From Blautia wexlerae (GTDB taxonomy: Bacteria; Bacillota; Clostridia; Lachnospirales; Lachnospiraceae), in assembly GCF_013300825.1 (NCBI RefSeq), contig NZ_JAAIMY010000008.1, forward strand, positions 1 through 64,000: DNA of 64,000 nt. Reading direction: 5' to 3'. Shown here in pieces: positions 52,327 through 62,163 of the stretch. The notes under the pieces were generated by a model that did no database searches, was not told the origin of the DNA, and saw only the letters and a program-made list of their open reading frames with translations. Position 1 is the first letter of the stretch; the number at the start of each line of letters is the position of its first letter. Made by a program: the position numbers and the translations under genes.

Positions 52327-54573
52327 ATGGAAACAAAACAGGAGAATGTGATTCCTACCGACTATGCGGAGGTCATGCAGAAATCCTATATAGATTATGC
52401 CATGAGTGTTATTATTTCCAGAGCCCTGCCGGATGTGCGTGACGGATTGAAGCCCGTACAGAGAAGAACCCTGTATGATATGTATGAACTGGGCATCCGT
52501 TATGACAGGCCATACAGAAAATGTGCCCGTATTGTAGGTGATACCATGGGTAAATATCACCCTCATGGTGACAGTTCTATCTACGAAGCACTTGTGGTAA
52601 TGGCTCAGGATTTTAAGAAAGGCAAAACACTGGTCGACGGACATGGAAACTTCGGTTCTATCGAGGGTGACGGTGCAGCTGCCATGCGATATACAGAAGC
52701 CAGACTGGAGAAACTGACGCAGGATGTATTCCTCGAAGATCTGGATAAGAATGTAGTAGATTTTATGCCAAACTTTGATGAGACAGAGAAGGAGCCGGTG
52801 GTACTTCCTGTCAGAATCCCGAATCTGCTGGTAAACGGGGCGGATGGTATCGCTGTCGGCATGGCAACCAGTATTCCGCCTCACAATCTGGGAGAGGTTG
52901 TAGATGCGGTAAAGGCATATATGAAGAATAACGACATCAGTGTTAAAGGGCTGATGCGCTATCTAAAGGGACCAGACTTTCCGACAGGTGGTCTGGTAGT
53001 AAATAAAGATGACCTGCTCAGGATTTACGAGACAGGAACAGGTAAGCTGCGTGTCAGAGGTAAAGTGGAGACAGTGAAGCTCAAAGGCGGCAGACAGCAG
53101 CTTGTGATCACAGAGATTCCTTACACAATGATCGGTGCAAATATTGGAAAATTCCTGAATGATATTGCGTCTCTTGTGGAAAACAAGAAGACAACAGATA
53201 TCGTGGATATCTCCAACCAGTCTTCCAAAGAGGGAATCCGCATTGTTCTTGACCTGAAGCGTGACGCAGATGTAGAGAACCTTACAAATATGCTCTATAA
53301 GAAGACAAAGCTGGAAGATACTTTTGGCGTGAATATGCTGGCAGTTGCGGATGGCAGACCGGAGACCCTGAGCCTGAAGCAGGTGATCGAGCATCACGTG
53401 GATTTCGTATTCGATGTCACGACCAGAAAGTACACCACACTTCTGAATAAAGAGCAGGAGAAGAAAGAAATCCAGGAAGGTCTGATCAAGGCATGTGATG
53501 TGATTGACCTGATCATCGAGATCCTGCGCGGAAGCAAGAATAGAGAACAGGTAAAGAAATGCCTGGTTGACGGTGTGACAGAAGGAATCAGATTCAAGAG
53601 CAAATCAAGCGATAAAGCTGCGCAGAAGCTGCATTTCTCAGAAAAACAGGCAGCTGCGATCCTGGATATGCGTCTGTACAAACTGATCGGTCTGGAAATC
53701 GAGGCACTTCAGGCGGATTATGCAGAAACAATGAAGAACATTGCCATTTATGAAGATATCCTGAATAATTATGATTCCATGGCAGAAGTGATCATGAAAG
53801 AACTGGATCAGATCAAGAAAGAGTACGGTACGAAACGCCGCACAGTGATCGAAAATGCAGAAGAAGTTGTCTATGAAGAAAAGAAGATGGAGGAGATGGA
53901 AGTCACCTTCCTTATGGATCGCTTCGGATATATGCGGACCATTGATAAGTCTGCATATGAGAGAAATAAAGACGCTGCCAATGCAGAGAACAAATATGTG
54001 TTTAATTGTATGAATACAGATAAGATCTGTATCTTTACAGATAATGGAAAGATGCACAGCATCAAGGTGGCAGATATTCCGCTGGTTCGTTTCAGGGATA
54101 AGGGGACACCGGCAGATAACCTGAGCAATTATGACAGTGCACAGGAACGTATGCTTTATGTAGCACCGCTGGCATCTATAAAAGAAAATACACTTCTGTT
54201 TGTCACTGCTGCATCCATGTGTAAGCTGGTGAGCGGTGCAGAGTTTGATGTGGCGAAGAGAACGATCGTGTCTACCAAACTTGCTGAAGAGGATTCTCTG
54301 ATCTTTGTGGGTTCAGCAGATGAAATGGAACAGGTGGTATTCCAGAGTGAGGGAGGATATTTCTTGAGATTTCAGAAACAGGATATTTCTACTATGAAGA
54401 AAACATCTATCGGGGTGCGTGGAATGAAACTGGCAGAAGGAGATAAGCTGGATCATGCATATCTTCTGGAAAGCCGTCAGGAATATACCATTACTTACCA
54501 TGATAAACCTTATGTTCTCAACAGGGTAAAACTGTCCAAACGGGACAGTAAAGGAACAAAACCACGTATATAA
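52327..54573 (+). CDS. parC: Type II DNA topoisomerase subunit A (topoisomerase IV ParC-like)
   Basis: A 748-residue DNA cleavage subunit. The catalytic Tyr is residue 122 in [10 protein letters not shown]. The quinolone-region helix reads [10 protein letters not shown], with Ser83 and Glu87 (E. coli GyrA numbering coincides), that is, the usual sensitive-type residues. The C-terminal part (about 500-748) is a reduced beta-propeller without the Q-R-R-G-G-K-G GyrA box that gyrase needs to wrap DNA, supporting topoisomerase IV. It follows the B subunit by 72 bases with GGAGG. Confidence 0.85.
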   Translation: METKQENVIPTDYAEVMQKSYIDYAMSVIISRALPDVRDGLKPVQRRTLYDMYELGIRYDRPYRKCARIVGDTMGKYHPHGDSSIYEALVVMAQDFKKGKTLVDGHGNFGSIEGDGAAAMRYTEARLEKLTQDVFLEDLDKNVVDFMPNFDETEKEPVVLPVRIPNLLVNGADGIAVGMATSIPPHNLGEVVDAVKAYMKNNDISVKGLMRYLKGPDFPTGGLVVNKDDLLRIYETGTGKLRVRGKVETVKLKGGRQQLVITEIPYTMIGANIGKFLNDIASLVENKKTTDIVDISNQSSKEGIRIVLDLKRDADVENLTNMLYKKTKLEDTFGVNMLAVADGRPETLSLKQVIEHHVDFVFDVTTRKYTTLLNKEQEKKEIQEGLIKACDVIDLIIEILRGSKNREQVKKCLVDGVTEGIRFKSKSSDKAAQKLHFSEKQAAAILDMRLYKLIGLEIEALQADYAETMKNIAIYEDILNNYDSMAEVIMKELDQIKKEYGTKRRTVIENAEEVVYEEKKMEEMEVTFLMDRFGYMRTIDKSAYERNKDAANAENKYVFNCMNTDKICIFTDNGKMHSIKVADIPLVRFRDKGTPADNLSNYDSAQERMLYVAPLASIKENTLLFVTAASMCKLVSGAEFDVAKRTIVSTKLAEEDSLIFVGSADEMEQVVFQSEGGYFLRFQKQDISTMKKTSIGVRGMKLAEGDKLDHAYLLESRQEYTITYHDKPYVLNRVKLSKRDSKGTKPRI

Positions 54574-54616
54574 AACCAACAAATCCGCTAAAATCAAGGT
54601 TTTTGCAGGAAAAGCC

Positions 54617-54645
54617 TTGCAATTGCCGGAAATTGGTGTTACAAT
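54617..54645 (+). promoter_or_regulatory. Promoter of the rimP-nusA-infB operon
   Basis: TTGCAA (54617-54622), 17-base spacer, TACAAT (54640-54645), 80 bases before rimP and just before its leader hairpin. Confidence 0.8.
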
Positions 54646-54669
54646 ACATCTAAATTAGAACTTGTTGAC

Positions 54670-54702
54670 AAAGGAGTGGGCGTGAGCCCACTCTTATTTG
54701 TT
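54670..54702 (+). promoter_or_regulatory. rimP leader hairpin
   Basis: GAGTGGGC (54674-54681), loop GTGA, GCCCACTC (54686-54693), then TTATTTGTTG. A very similar GAGTGGG/CCCACTC hairpin is the known rimP-leader RNA of Firmicutes, upstream of the rimP-nusA operon. It resembles a terminator, so attenuation linked to NusA is plausible but not shown here. Confidence 0.7.
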
Positions 54703-54724
54703 GCATGGAAAGGCAGGTGGGAAA

Positions 54725-55189
54725 ATGAGCAGACGGGAAGAATATGAAAAGCGCGCAGAGGAACTTCTGGCACCGATCGTAGAACTTAACGGCTTTGAAC
54801 TGGTTGATGTAGAATATGTAAAGGAAGCAGGAAACTGGTATCTGAGAGGATACATTGACAAACCAGGCGGAATTACAGTAAATGACTGTGAGACAGTCAG
54901 CAGAGCTTTCAGTGACAAACTGGATGAGAATGATTTTATTGAAGACAGTTATATTATGGAAATCAGTTCACCGGGACTGGACAGACCGCTGAAGAAAGAC
55001 AAAGACTTTGAGAGAAACATGGGAAAACTGGTGGAAATCCGTACCTACCGGCCAATCGAGAAGCAAAAAGAGTTCTGCGGGATTTTGACCGCATATGATA
55101 GTAACAGTGTGACAATCGATGAGGATGGAACCGAGCGTGTTTTTGATAAGAAAGACACAGCCCTGATACGCCTCGCAATAGAGTTTTAG
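54725..55189 (+). CDS. rimP: Ribosome maturation factor RimP
   Basis: A 154-residue 30S assembly factor. The conserved core V-D-V-E-Y-V-K-E-A-G-N-W-Y-L-R (about 24-38), D-C-E-T-V-S-R-A-F-S and the hallmark E-I-S-S-P-G-L-D-R-P-L (about 80-90) are present, followed by the SH3-like C-terminal domain. The start at 54725 has AGGTGGG five bases upstream. It is the first gene of the long translation operon, with nusA 24 bases later. Confidence 0.96.
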   Translation: MSRREEYEKRAEELLAPIVELNGFELVDVEYVKEAGNWYLRGYIDKPGGITVNDCETVSRAFSDKLDENDFIEDSYIMEISSPGLDRPLKKDKDFERNMGKLVEIRTYRPIEKQKEFCGILTAYDSNSVTIDEDGTERVFDKKDTALIRLAIEF

Positions 55190-55213
55190 TTAATTCGGGA
55201 GGATAAGAAAAAA

Positions 55214-56434
55214 ATGAGCAGAGAGTTAAAGGAGGCACTGGATATCCTTGAAAAGGAGAAGAGTATCAGCAAAGATACTCTGCTTGAGGCAATTGAGCAG
55301 TCTCTGATCCAGGCCTGCAAAAACCATTTTGGAAAAGCTGACAATGTACATGTAACTATTAATCCGGAAACTTGCGATTTTTCAGTGTATGCAGACAGAA
55401 GTATTGTAGAGTACGTAGAGGATCCTGCAATGGAGATTTCTCTGGCAGATGCTTTGAAGATCACATCAAGAGCTGAGATCGGCGGCATGATACAGGTTCC
55501 AATCCAGTCTAAGGAATTCGGACGTATTGCGACACAGAATGCAAAGAACGTTATCCTGCAGAAAATCCGCGAGGAAGAACGTAAGGTGCTGTTTGATGAA
55601 TATTACGGAAAAGAGAAAGAAGTAGTAACCGGTATTGTACAGCGTGTGATGGGTAAGAATGTAAGCATCAATCTTGGTAAGGCAGATGCAGTATTAAGTG
55701 AGAATGAGCAGGTGAAAGGGGAAACTTTCCAGCCGACTGAGAGAATCAAGGTATATATTCTTGAAGTCAAGGATACACCGAAAGGACCTCGTATCCTGGT
55801 ATCCAGAACTCATCCGGGACTTGTGAAACGTCTCTTTGAGTCAGAAGTTGCAGAAGTAAAAGACGGAACCGTTGAGATTAAGAGTATCGCACGAGAAGCA
55901 GGTTCCCGTACAAAGATCGCTGTATGGAGCAACGATCCGGATGTAGATGCAGTTGGTGCATGCGTAGGTATGAACGGCGCACGTGTCAATGCAGTAGTTG
56001 AGGAACTTCGCGGTGAAAAAATCGATATCATCAACTGGGATGAGAATCCGGCGATCCTGATTGAGAATGCATTGAGCCCTGCAAAGGTTATCGCAGTTAT
56101 GGCAGATCCTGATGAGAAGACAGCTCTGGTAGTTGTTCCTGATTATCAGCTGTCCCTTGCAATCGGTAAAGAAGGTCAGAACGCACGTCTTGCTGCAAGA
56201 CTTACAGGATTTAAGATTGACATCAAGAGTGAGACTCAGGCAAAAGAAGCCGGTGATTTCTATGATTATGATGATGACGAGACTGCAGAAGATGCAGCTG
56301 AGGCATCAGCAAAGGAAACTTCAGCAGAAGATTCCCTGACAGAAGAAACCGAAGCAGAAGAAGCTTCAGAGGAAGTTCCTGTAGAAGAAGAGCCGCAGGC
56401 TCAGGAAGCAGGAGAGAATGAAGACGAAGAATAA
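55214..56434 (+). CDS. nusA: Transcription termination/antitermination factor NusA
   Basis: A 406-residue factor binding RNA polymerase and nascent RNA. N-terminal polymerase-binding domain (1-125), S1 domain (about 135-200), KH1 and KH2 (about 205-345) with C-V-G-M-N-G-A-R-V-N-A-V and A-I-G-K-E-G-Q-N-A-R-L-A-A. The last 55 residues are a Glu/Ala/Asp-rich acidic tail rather than the C-terminal repeats of E. coli NusA. Its stop overlaps the rnpM start. It may control its own operon through the leader. Confidence 0.96.
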   Translation: MSRELKEALDILEKEKSISKDTLLEAIEQSLIQACKNHFGKADNVHVTINPETCDFSVYADRSIVEYVEDPAMEISLADALKITSRAEIGGMIQVPIQSKEFGRIATQNAKNVILQKIREEERKVLFDEYYGKEKEVVTGIVQRVMGKNVSINLGKADAVLSENEQVKGETFQPTERIKVYILEVKDTPKGPRILVSRTHPGLVKRLFESEVAEVKDGTVEIKSIAREAGSRTKIAVWSNDPDVDAVGACVGMNGARVNAVVEELRGEKIDIINWDENPAILIENALSPAKVIAVMADPDEKTALVVVPDYQLSLAIGKEGQNARLAARLTGFKIDIKSETQAKEAGDFYDYDDDETAEDAAEASAKETSAEDSLTEETEAEEASEEVPVEEEPQAQEAGENEDEE

Positions 56435-56693
56435 GATTCCCATGCGCCAGTGTACCGGCTGCAGGGAAATGAAAAGCAAGAAAGAGATGCTCAGAGTTCT
56501 TAAGACTACAGAAGATGAGATCGTGCTTGATACTACCGGTAAGAAAAACGGCAGAGGCGCGTATCTGTGTTTTTCCAGAGAATGTCTGGATAAAGCAATC
56601 AAAAATCATGGACTTGAGCGTTCACTGAAAACTGCAGTTCCGGATGAGGTATACGAACGACTTAAGAAGGAGCTGGAAGATATTGAAAAATAA
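56418..56693 (+). CDS. rnpM: RNase P modulator RnpM (YlxR family)
   Basis: A 91-residue basic RNA-binding protein of the YlxR/DUF448 family, with P-M-R-Q-C-T-G-C-R-E (about 8-17), G-R-G-A-Y-L-C and the C-terminal helix. Family members bind RNase P RNA and modulate its activity. It overlaps nusA by 17 bases, so it is translationally coupled, and its stop overlaps the next gene. Confidence 0.92.
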   Translation: MKTKNKIPMRQCTGCREMKSKKEMLRVLKTTEDEIVLDTTGKKNGRGAYLCFSRECLDKAIKNHGLERSLKTAVPDEVYERLKKELEDIEK

Positions 56694-56982
56694 CAGAGTA
56701 CTGTCGCTGATAGGGCTGGCTACCAAAGCAGGAAAGACCGTAAGCGGAGAATTTTCCACAGAGAAATCTGTAAAGACCAGAAAAGGACTGCTTGTGATCG
56801 TGGCCGAGGACGCTTCCGAAAATACAAAGAAGAAATTCAGGAATATGTGCAGTTTTTATGAAGTTCCGATTTTCTTCTTCTCAGATAAAGAGAGCTTAGG
56901 CAGAGCAATGGGAAAGGAGTACCGTGCCTGTCTGGCTGTCCAGGATGAGAACTTTGCGAAAGCAATCATGAAGGAGGTATAG
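56683..56982 (+). CDS. Ribosomal L7Ae-like protein (YlxQ family)
   Basis: A 99-residue protein of the L7Ae/L30e kink-turn-binding fold: L-S-L-I-G-L-A-T-K-A-G-K-T-V-S-G-E (about 7-23) and L-L-V-I-V-A-E-D-A-S-E-N-T near 38-50. The start is TTG at 56683, with AAGGAG ten bases upstream, inside the end of rnpM; the frame extends 13 codons upstream but overlaps without support. It is the usual gene between rnpM and infB. Kink-turn RNA binding is inferred from family. Confidence 0.9.
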   Translation: MKNNRVLSLIGLATKAGKTVSGEFSTEKSVKTRKGLLVIVAEDASENTKKKFRNMCSFYEVPIFFFSDKESLGRAMGKEYRACLAVQDENFAKAIMKEV

Positions 56983-56985
56983 CGA

Positions 56986-59733
56986 TTGTCAAAATTAAGA
57001 GTACATGAGCTGGCCAGAGAGCTTGGACGACAGAACAGAGAAGTGATCGAGTTTCTGAAATCAAAAGGCGTTGATGTGAGAAGCCATATGAGTATGGTGG
57101 ATGAGTCTGCGGTTTCGGAAGTAAAGAATAGATTCAGAAAAGACAATAATAACAGGGGAAAGGAGCATATTGCGAAATTGGATACTCCCAAGACAGAAGA
57201 AAAGGTTGTAACAGCAAAATCTGAAGGAGATAAAACTGAAACACCTAAAAAGAAAAAAAATATTATCCGCGTTTTTCATGCACAGAATGCAAGTGACGGA
57301 GGAAAACCAAGAAAGAAACCTGTGAAAGCTGAAGGCGAGAGAACAGGTTCACCAAGAAATACAGAAGGAAGAAATTCCGACAGTTCAAGAACAGACGGTG
57401 ACAGACCAAGAAGAAATAATAATGACCGCCCAGGTACAGGCAACAGAAGAACGGACGGACAGAACCGTCAGGGAAGACCTCAGGGTGAAGGAAGATCTCA
57501 GGGCGATAACCGTCAGGGAGGACGTTTCGGTCAGGGAAGATCCCAGGGCGATGGCCAGAGCCGTCCGGGCGGAAGATTCCAGGGCGATGGAAATCGTCAG
57601 GGAGGACGTTTCGGTCAGGGAAGACCACAGGGCGATGGAAACCGTCAGGGAGGAAGACCACAGGGTAATGGTCAGGGCCGTCCGGACGGAAACAGAAGTG
57701 AAGGACGTGACGGACGCTTCGGTGGCGGTCAGGGACGTCAGGGACAGCGTCAGAATACAAGAAAGAATGACGATATGGCATTTGCACCGGAACTGACAAA
57801 GACTTCCAAAGACAGCAAGAGAGAAAGAGACAGAGAGAACAAAAACAAGAAAAAAGATTTTGATAAGACACAGAGTGGCGGACGCAGACCAAATCAGGGC
57901 GGATTCAATAAGAATTCCAGAATCCCGAAAGCTTTGCAGAAACCGGCTCAGCAGCCAAAACAGGAAGAGAAGAAACCTGAGGTTAAAGAAATCACACTTC
58001 CGGAGAAGATGACGATCCGCGAACTGGCAGAAGCTATGAAAATGCAGCCGTCAGTAATTGTGAAGAAGCTCTTTATGCAGGGTATGATGGTTACTGTAAA
58101 CCATGAGATCGATTTTGAGAAAGCTCAGGAGATTGCTCTGGAATACGATATCATTGCAGAACCGGAAGAGAAGGTAGACGTTATCGAAGAACTCCTCAAA
58201 GAGGATGAAGAAGACGAAAAAGATATGGTTTCAAGACCACCTGTAGTCTGTGTTATGGGCCACGTTGACCATGGTAAAACATCCCTTCTGGATGCAATCC
58301 GTAAGACAAATGTAACACGTGGAGAGGCAGGCGGTATCACACAGCACATCGGTGCTTCTGTAGTAGAGGTTAACGGACAGAAGATCACATTCCTGGATAC
58401 GCCTGGACATGAAGCTTTCACAGCTATGCGTATGCGTGGTGCAAACTCCACAGATATCGCAGTTCTGGTCGTAGCAGCTGATGATGGTGTGATGCCTCAG
58501 ACAGTAGAGGCTATCAGCCATGCGAAGGCAGCAGGCGTTGAAATCATAGTTGCAATCAACAAAATTGATAAGCCAAGTGCTAATGTTGAGCGTGTAAAAC
58601 AGGAACTTTCTGAATATGAACTGATCCCGGAAGACTGGGGCGGAAGCACGATTTTTGTTCCTGTATCCGCACATACAGGAGAGGGAATTGATACTCTTCT
58701 TGAGATGATCCTTCTTACAGCCGAGGTATGTGAATTAAAGGCAAACCCGAACCGTTCTGCAAGAGGTCTTGTGATCGAGGCTCAGCTTGATAAAGGTAAA
58801 GGTCCGGTCGCCACGATTCTTGTCCAGAAAGGTACTCTTCATGTAGGAGACTTTATTGCAGCAGGAGCATGCAATGGTAAGGTTCGTGCCATGATGGATG
58901 ATAAGGGACGTAGAATCAAAGAAGCAGGTCCTTCTACTCCTGTAGAAATCCTGGGACTTGGTGATGTGCCGAATGCAGGTGAAATTCTTCTTGCATTTGA
59001 CAGTGATAAGGAAGCCAAGAACTTTGCAGGTGCATTTGTATCTGAGAACAAGAACCGTCTTCTTGAGGAGACTAAGGGCAAATTATCTCTGGATAATCTC
59101 TTTGATCAGATTCAGGCAAGTGATCTGAAGGAACTTCCGCTTATTGTCAAAGCAGATGTACAGGGATCTGTGGAAGCTGTAAAACAGAGTCTGACCAAAC
59201 TTTCCAACGAAGAAGTGGTTGTAAAAGTGATCCATGGCGGTGTCGGTGCGATCAATGAGTCTGACGTAAGTCTAGCAGCTACATCAAATGCGATCATCAT
59301 CGGCTTTAATGTCCGTCCGGATGCAACCGCAAAACAGCTTGCTGAGCAGGAAGGTGTGGATCTTCGTCTGTACAGAGTTATTTATCAGGCAATTGAGGAT
59401 GTAGAAGCTGCCATGAAGGGTATGCTTGATCCTGTATTTGAGGAAAAAGTTATCGGTCATGCGGAAGTGCGTCAGCTGTTCAAAGCATCCGGCGTTGGTA
59501 CGATTGCAGGAAGCTACATTCTGGATGGTATTTTCCAGAGAAACTGCAAGGTTCGTATTTCCAGAGAAGGCGAGCAGGTATTTGAAGGTGAGCTTGGATC
59601 CTTGAAGAGATTCAAAGACGATGTTAAGGAAGTTAAGGCAGGATACGAATGTGGTCTTGTATTTGACGGATTTAACGATGTGAAAGAAGAAGATAAAGTA
59701 GAAGCTTATATCATGGTAGAAGTACCGAGATAG
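56986..59733 (+). CDS. infB: Translation initiation factor IF-2
   Basis: A 915-residue GTPase that places initiator tRNA on the 30S subunit. It begins at TTG with AAGGAGG seven bases upstream. The N-terminal small helical domain (about 1-50) is followed by a long linker whose part at about 140-265 is made of imperfect Gly/Arg/Gln repeats such as [15 protein letters not shown] second IF2_N domain (about 335-385), the G domain with G-H-V-D-H-G-K-T-S (G1), D-T-P-G-H-E (G3) and N-K-I-D (G4), and C-terminal domains II-IV complete it. The repeat linker is specific to this lineage and probably disordered. Confidence 0.97.
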   Translation: MSKLRVHELARELGRQNREVIEFLKSKGVDVRSHMSMVDESAVSEVKNRFRKDNNNRGKEHIAKLDTPKTEEKVVTAKSEGDKTETPKKKKNIIRVFHAQNASDGGKPRKKPVKAEGERTGSPRNTEGRNSDSSRTDGDRPRRNNNDRPGTGNRRTDGQNRQGRPQGEGRSQGDNRQGGRFGQGRSQGDGQSRPGGRFQGDGNRQGGRFGQGRPQGDGNRQGGRPQGNGQGRPDGNRSEGRDGRFGGGQGRQGQRQNTRKNDDMAFAPELTKTSKDSKRERDRENKNKKKDFDKTQSGGRRPNQGGFNKNSRIPKALQKPAQQPKQEEKKPEVKEITLPEKMTIRELAEAMKMQPSVIVKKLFMQGMMVTVNHEIDFEKAQEIALEYDIIAEPEEKVDVIEELLKEDEEDEKDMVSRPPVVCVMGHVDHGKTSLLDAIRKTNVTRGEAGGITQHIGASVVEVNGQKITFLDTPGHEAFTAMRMRGANSTDIAVLVVAADDGVMPQTVEAISHAKAAGVEIIVAINKIDKPSANVERVKQELSEYELIPEDWGGSTIFVPVSAHTGEGIDTLLEMILLTAEVCELKANPNRSARGLVIEAQLDKGKGPVATILVQKGTLHVGDFIAAGACNGKVRAMMDDKGRRIKEAGPSTPVEILGLGDVPNAGEILLAFDSDKEAKNFAGAFVSENKNRLLEETKGKLSLDNLFDQIQASDLKELPLIVKADVQGSVEAVKQSLTKLSNEEVVVKVIHGGVGAINESDVSLAATSNAIIIGFNVRPDATAKQLAEQEGVDLRLYRVIYQAIEDVEAAMKGMLDPVFEEKVIGHAEVRQLFKASGVGTIAGSYILDGIFQRNCKVRISREGEQVFEGELGSLKRFKDDVKEVKAGYECGLVFDGFNDVKEEDKVEAYIMVEVPR

Positions 59734-59750
59734 TAATGGTTTATAAAGGT

Positions 59751-59795
59751 AAGGTGCGCGGTTCATAGTGTCAGGTACAGTGTGGTGCGCACCTT
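59751..59795 (+). other. Hairpin between infB and rbfA
   Basis: AAGGTGCGC (59751-59759) is a perfect complement of GCGCACCTT (59787-59795) with a 27-base loop and no T run. An mRNA processing or stabilising hairpin within the operon is possible. Confidence 0.4.
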
Positions 59796-59901
59796 GACTT
59801 GATTGTGGTAATTCAGAAAATAATGTGACCGGGATAGTTGATGATCCGGATTGCTCACAGTATTTAACAGAATTGCTGGATATATAGGAGTAAAACTTAA
59901 A

Positions 59902-60297
59902 ATGAGAAAAAACAGTATTAAGAATACCCGGATCAATGGGGAAGTCCAGAAGGAACTCAGCACCATTATCCGCAATGAGATCAAGGACCCGCGTATTCAT
60001 CCGATGACTTCTGTCATGGCTGTAGAAGTGGCTCCTGATCTGAAAACCTGCAGAGCATATATCAGTGTGCTGGGTGAAAAAGAAGCAAAGGAAGCGACAA
60101 TCAAAGGTCTGAACAGTGCAGAAGGCTACATCAGACGCCAGCTGGCGCGTAATTTAAACCTGAGAAATACACCGGAGATTCGTTTTATCCTGGACGAATC
60201 TATTGAGTATGGTGTAAATATGTCAAAGCTTATTGATGATGTTACCAAGAAAGACAGCAACTCCCACAGACAGGATGAGGAGCAGGATGAGAATTAA
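59902..60297 (+). CDS. rbfA: Ribosome-binding factor A
   Basis: A 131-residue KH-like factor for late 30S maturation. Typical blocks are R-I-N-G-E-V-Q-K-E-L-S-T-I-I-R-N-E-I-K-D-P-R-I (about 9-31), the A-Y-I-S-V-L-G strand and I-R-F-I-L-D-E-S-I-E-Y-G. The start at 59902 gives the normal length; the frame is open 17 codons further but without a binding site. nrnA follows 14 bases later. Confidence 0.95.
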   Translation: MRKNSIKNTRINGEVQKELSTIIRNEIKDPRIHPMTSVMAVEVAPDLKTCRAYISVLGEKEAKEATIKGLNSAEGYIRRQLARNLNLRNTPEIRFILDESIEYGVNMSKLIDDVTKKDSNSHRQDEEQDEN

Positions 60298-60311
60298 AAG
60301 AGGATGAGAAC

Positions 60312-61274
60312 ATGGAAAATATTGCGGAAATACTGGAAGGTGTGAAAACAATGGGAATCGGCGGACATATCCGTCCGGATGGTGACTGCGTTGGTTCCTG
60401 TATGGCGTTATATTTATATGTAAAAACCTATTATCCGGAAATTCAGGCAGATGTGTACCTGGATAATCCCAAACCTGTTTTCGGACATATTGACTGTATG
60501 GATGAGATTAAAACAGAGCTGGACGGTGACAAAGAGTATGACCTTTTTGTTACCTGTGATGTAAGTGCAAGAGACAGACTTGCCATTGCAGGTCCATACT
60601 TTGACACGGCAAAAAGAACAGCATGTATTGACCATCATATCAGTAATTCTGGATTTGCACAGGTGAATCATATCAGGGGAGAGGTAAGCTCTGCCTGTGA
60701 AGTTCTCTATGGGCTTTTTGATTCTGAGAAAGTGGTCCGTACCATTGCAGTGCCGATCTATACGGGAATGGTTCATGATACAGGGGTATTTCAGTACTCT
60801 TCAACTTCACCGGAGACTATGCGTATTGCAGGGGAACTGATGAAGACAGGATTCAATTTCAGTAAGATCATTGACGAATCCTTTTATCAGAAAACTTATG
60901 TGCAGAATCAGGTAATGGGGCGTGTTCTTGCAGAGAGTATCCTGCTTCTGGATGGAAAATGTATTATCGGATATCTTAAAAAAAGGGACATGGAGTTCTA
61001 TGGTGTGGATGGCAAGGATTTGGATGGTATCGTCAGTCAGCTTCGTCTTACAGCGGGAGTGGAAGTTGCCATGTTTATCTATGAAGTGGAAACTCAGTCT
61101 TTCAAAGTTTCCCTGCGTTCCAACGGAAATGTGGATGTAAGCAAGATTGCAGTATATTTTGGCGGCGGCGGTCATATGAGAGCAGCAGGATGTGATCTTC
61201 AGGGTTCTGTGTATGATGTGATCAACAATGTGACAGAACAGATCTGCAAACAGTTTCAGGAGCAGGAAGTCTGA
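60312..61274 (+). CDS. nrnA: DHH-family bifunctional oligoribonuclease / pAp phosphatase
   Basis: A 320-residue DHH/DHHA1 phosphoesterase that finishes degradation of short RNA oligomers and hydrolyses pAp. Metal motifs are G-H-I-R-P-D-G-D-C-V-G-S (about 18-29), C-D-V-S, D-H-H-I-S-N (about 108-113), and H-D-T-G-V-F-Q-Y-S. The C-terminal DHHA1 domain carries G-G-G-G-H-M-R-A-A-G-C. Its stop overlaps the truB start (TGATG), so translation is coupled. Confidence 0.95.
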   Translation: MENIAEILEGVKTMGIGGHIRPDGDCVGSCMALYLYVKTYYPEIQADVYLDNPKPVFGHIDCMDEIKTELDGDKEYDLFVTCDVSARDRLAIAGPYFDTAKRTACIDHHISNSGFAQVNHIRGEVSSACEVLYGLFDSEKVVRTIAVPIYTGMVHDTGVFQYSSTSPETMRIAGELMKTGFNFSKIIDESFYQKTYVQNQVMGRVLAESILLLDGKCIIGYLKKRDMEFYGVDGKDLDGIVSQLRLTAGVEVAMFIYEVETQSFKVSLRSNGNVDVSKIAVYFGGGGHMRAAGCDLQGSVYDVINNVTEQICKQFQEQEV

Positions 61275-62158
61275 TGGATGGAGTAATTGTAATCCGTAAG
61301 GAAAAAGGATTCACTTCCCATGATGTGGTGGCAAAGCTTCGGGGAATTCTTCATATGAAGAAAATCGGACATACCGGAACTCTTGATCCGGATGCAGAAG
61401 GAGTGCTCCCGGTGGCTCTGGGAAAAGCAACCCGTCTGGTGGATATGATCACAGATAAAGAGAAAACCTATGAGGCAGTGATGCGTCTGGGCGTTGTTAC
61501 GGATACTCAGGATATGAGCGGAACTGTTCTCTCACAGACTACAGAGCTTTCCGTTACAGAAGAAGAGCTTTGCACAGTGGTCAGTTCTTTTGTGGGAGAC
61601 TATATGCAGGTGCCGCCAATGTATTCAGCGCTGAAGGTCAATGGAAAGAAACTCTATGAACTTGCCAGAGAGGGCAAGACTGTGGAGCGTAAACCAAGAC
61701 CTGTACATTTTTATGAGATAGAAATTCTGGATATCAGTTTTCCGCTGGTGCGTTTTCGTGTGACCTGCAGCAAGGGAACCTATATCCGTACTCTGTGCCA
61801 TGATATAGGGGAAAAGCTGGGCTGTGGAGCTGCCATGGAAAGTCTTTTGCGGACAAAGGTGGGCAGATTTACACTGGATGATGCCATTACTCTGGCGCAG
61901 ACAGAAGAGGCAGTGCAGGAAGGAACTATAGAGGGCAAAATCCTTGGTATTGAGGAGATCCTTGCAGAGTATCCAAGGGTATGCTGTACAAAAGAAGGGG
62001 ACAGACTTCTGGCTAATGGAAATCCTCTTGTACAGGCACTGGTCGATGCACAGGAGAAAAACGGATGGATACGTATGTGCAGCAGTGAAGGCAGTTTTGC
62101 CGGAGTTTACCAGTGGGATGAGAAAAGAAACAGGTATTTTCCTGTAAAAATGTTTTAG
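61274..62158 (+). CDS. truB: tRNA pseudouridine55 synthase
   Basis: A 294-residue enzyme that makes pseudouridine 55 in the T loop of tRNAs. The catalytic Asp is in H-T-G-T-L-D-P-D-A-E-G-V-L (Asp about 39), with G-K-A-T-R-L, P-P-M-Y-S-A-L-K and C-S-K-G-T-Y-I-R-T-L following. A C-terminal domain completes it. The start overlaps the nrnA stop and ribF follows five bases after its stop. Confidence 0.96.
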   Translation: MDGVIVIRKEKGFTSHDVVAKLRGILHMKKIGHTGTLDPDAEGVLPVALGKATRLVDMITDKEKTYEAVMRLGVVTDTQDMSGTVLSQTTELSVTEEELCTVVSSFVGDYMQVPPMYSALKVNGKKLYELAREGKTVERKPRPVHFYEIEILDISFPLVRFRVTCSKGTYIRTLCHDIGEKLGCGAAMESLLRTKVGRFTLDDAITLAQTEEAVQEGTIEGKILGIEEILAEYPRVCCTKEGDRLLANGNPLVQALVDAQEKNGWIRMCSSEGSFAGVYQWDEKRNRYFPVKMF

Positions 62159-62163
62159 GAGAC

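Noticed and set aside
50329-54573. Naming the topoisomerase pair gyrB-gyrA
   Set aside because: The A subunit is only 748 residues and lacks the GyrA box, and the locus is not next to dnaA, dnaN or recF; topoisomerase IV is favoured, though function was not tested.
57398-57796. 132-codon frame inside infB
   Set aside because: Out-of-frame reading of the infB repeat linker, rich in Arg and Glu because of the repeat composition.
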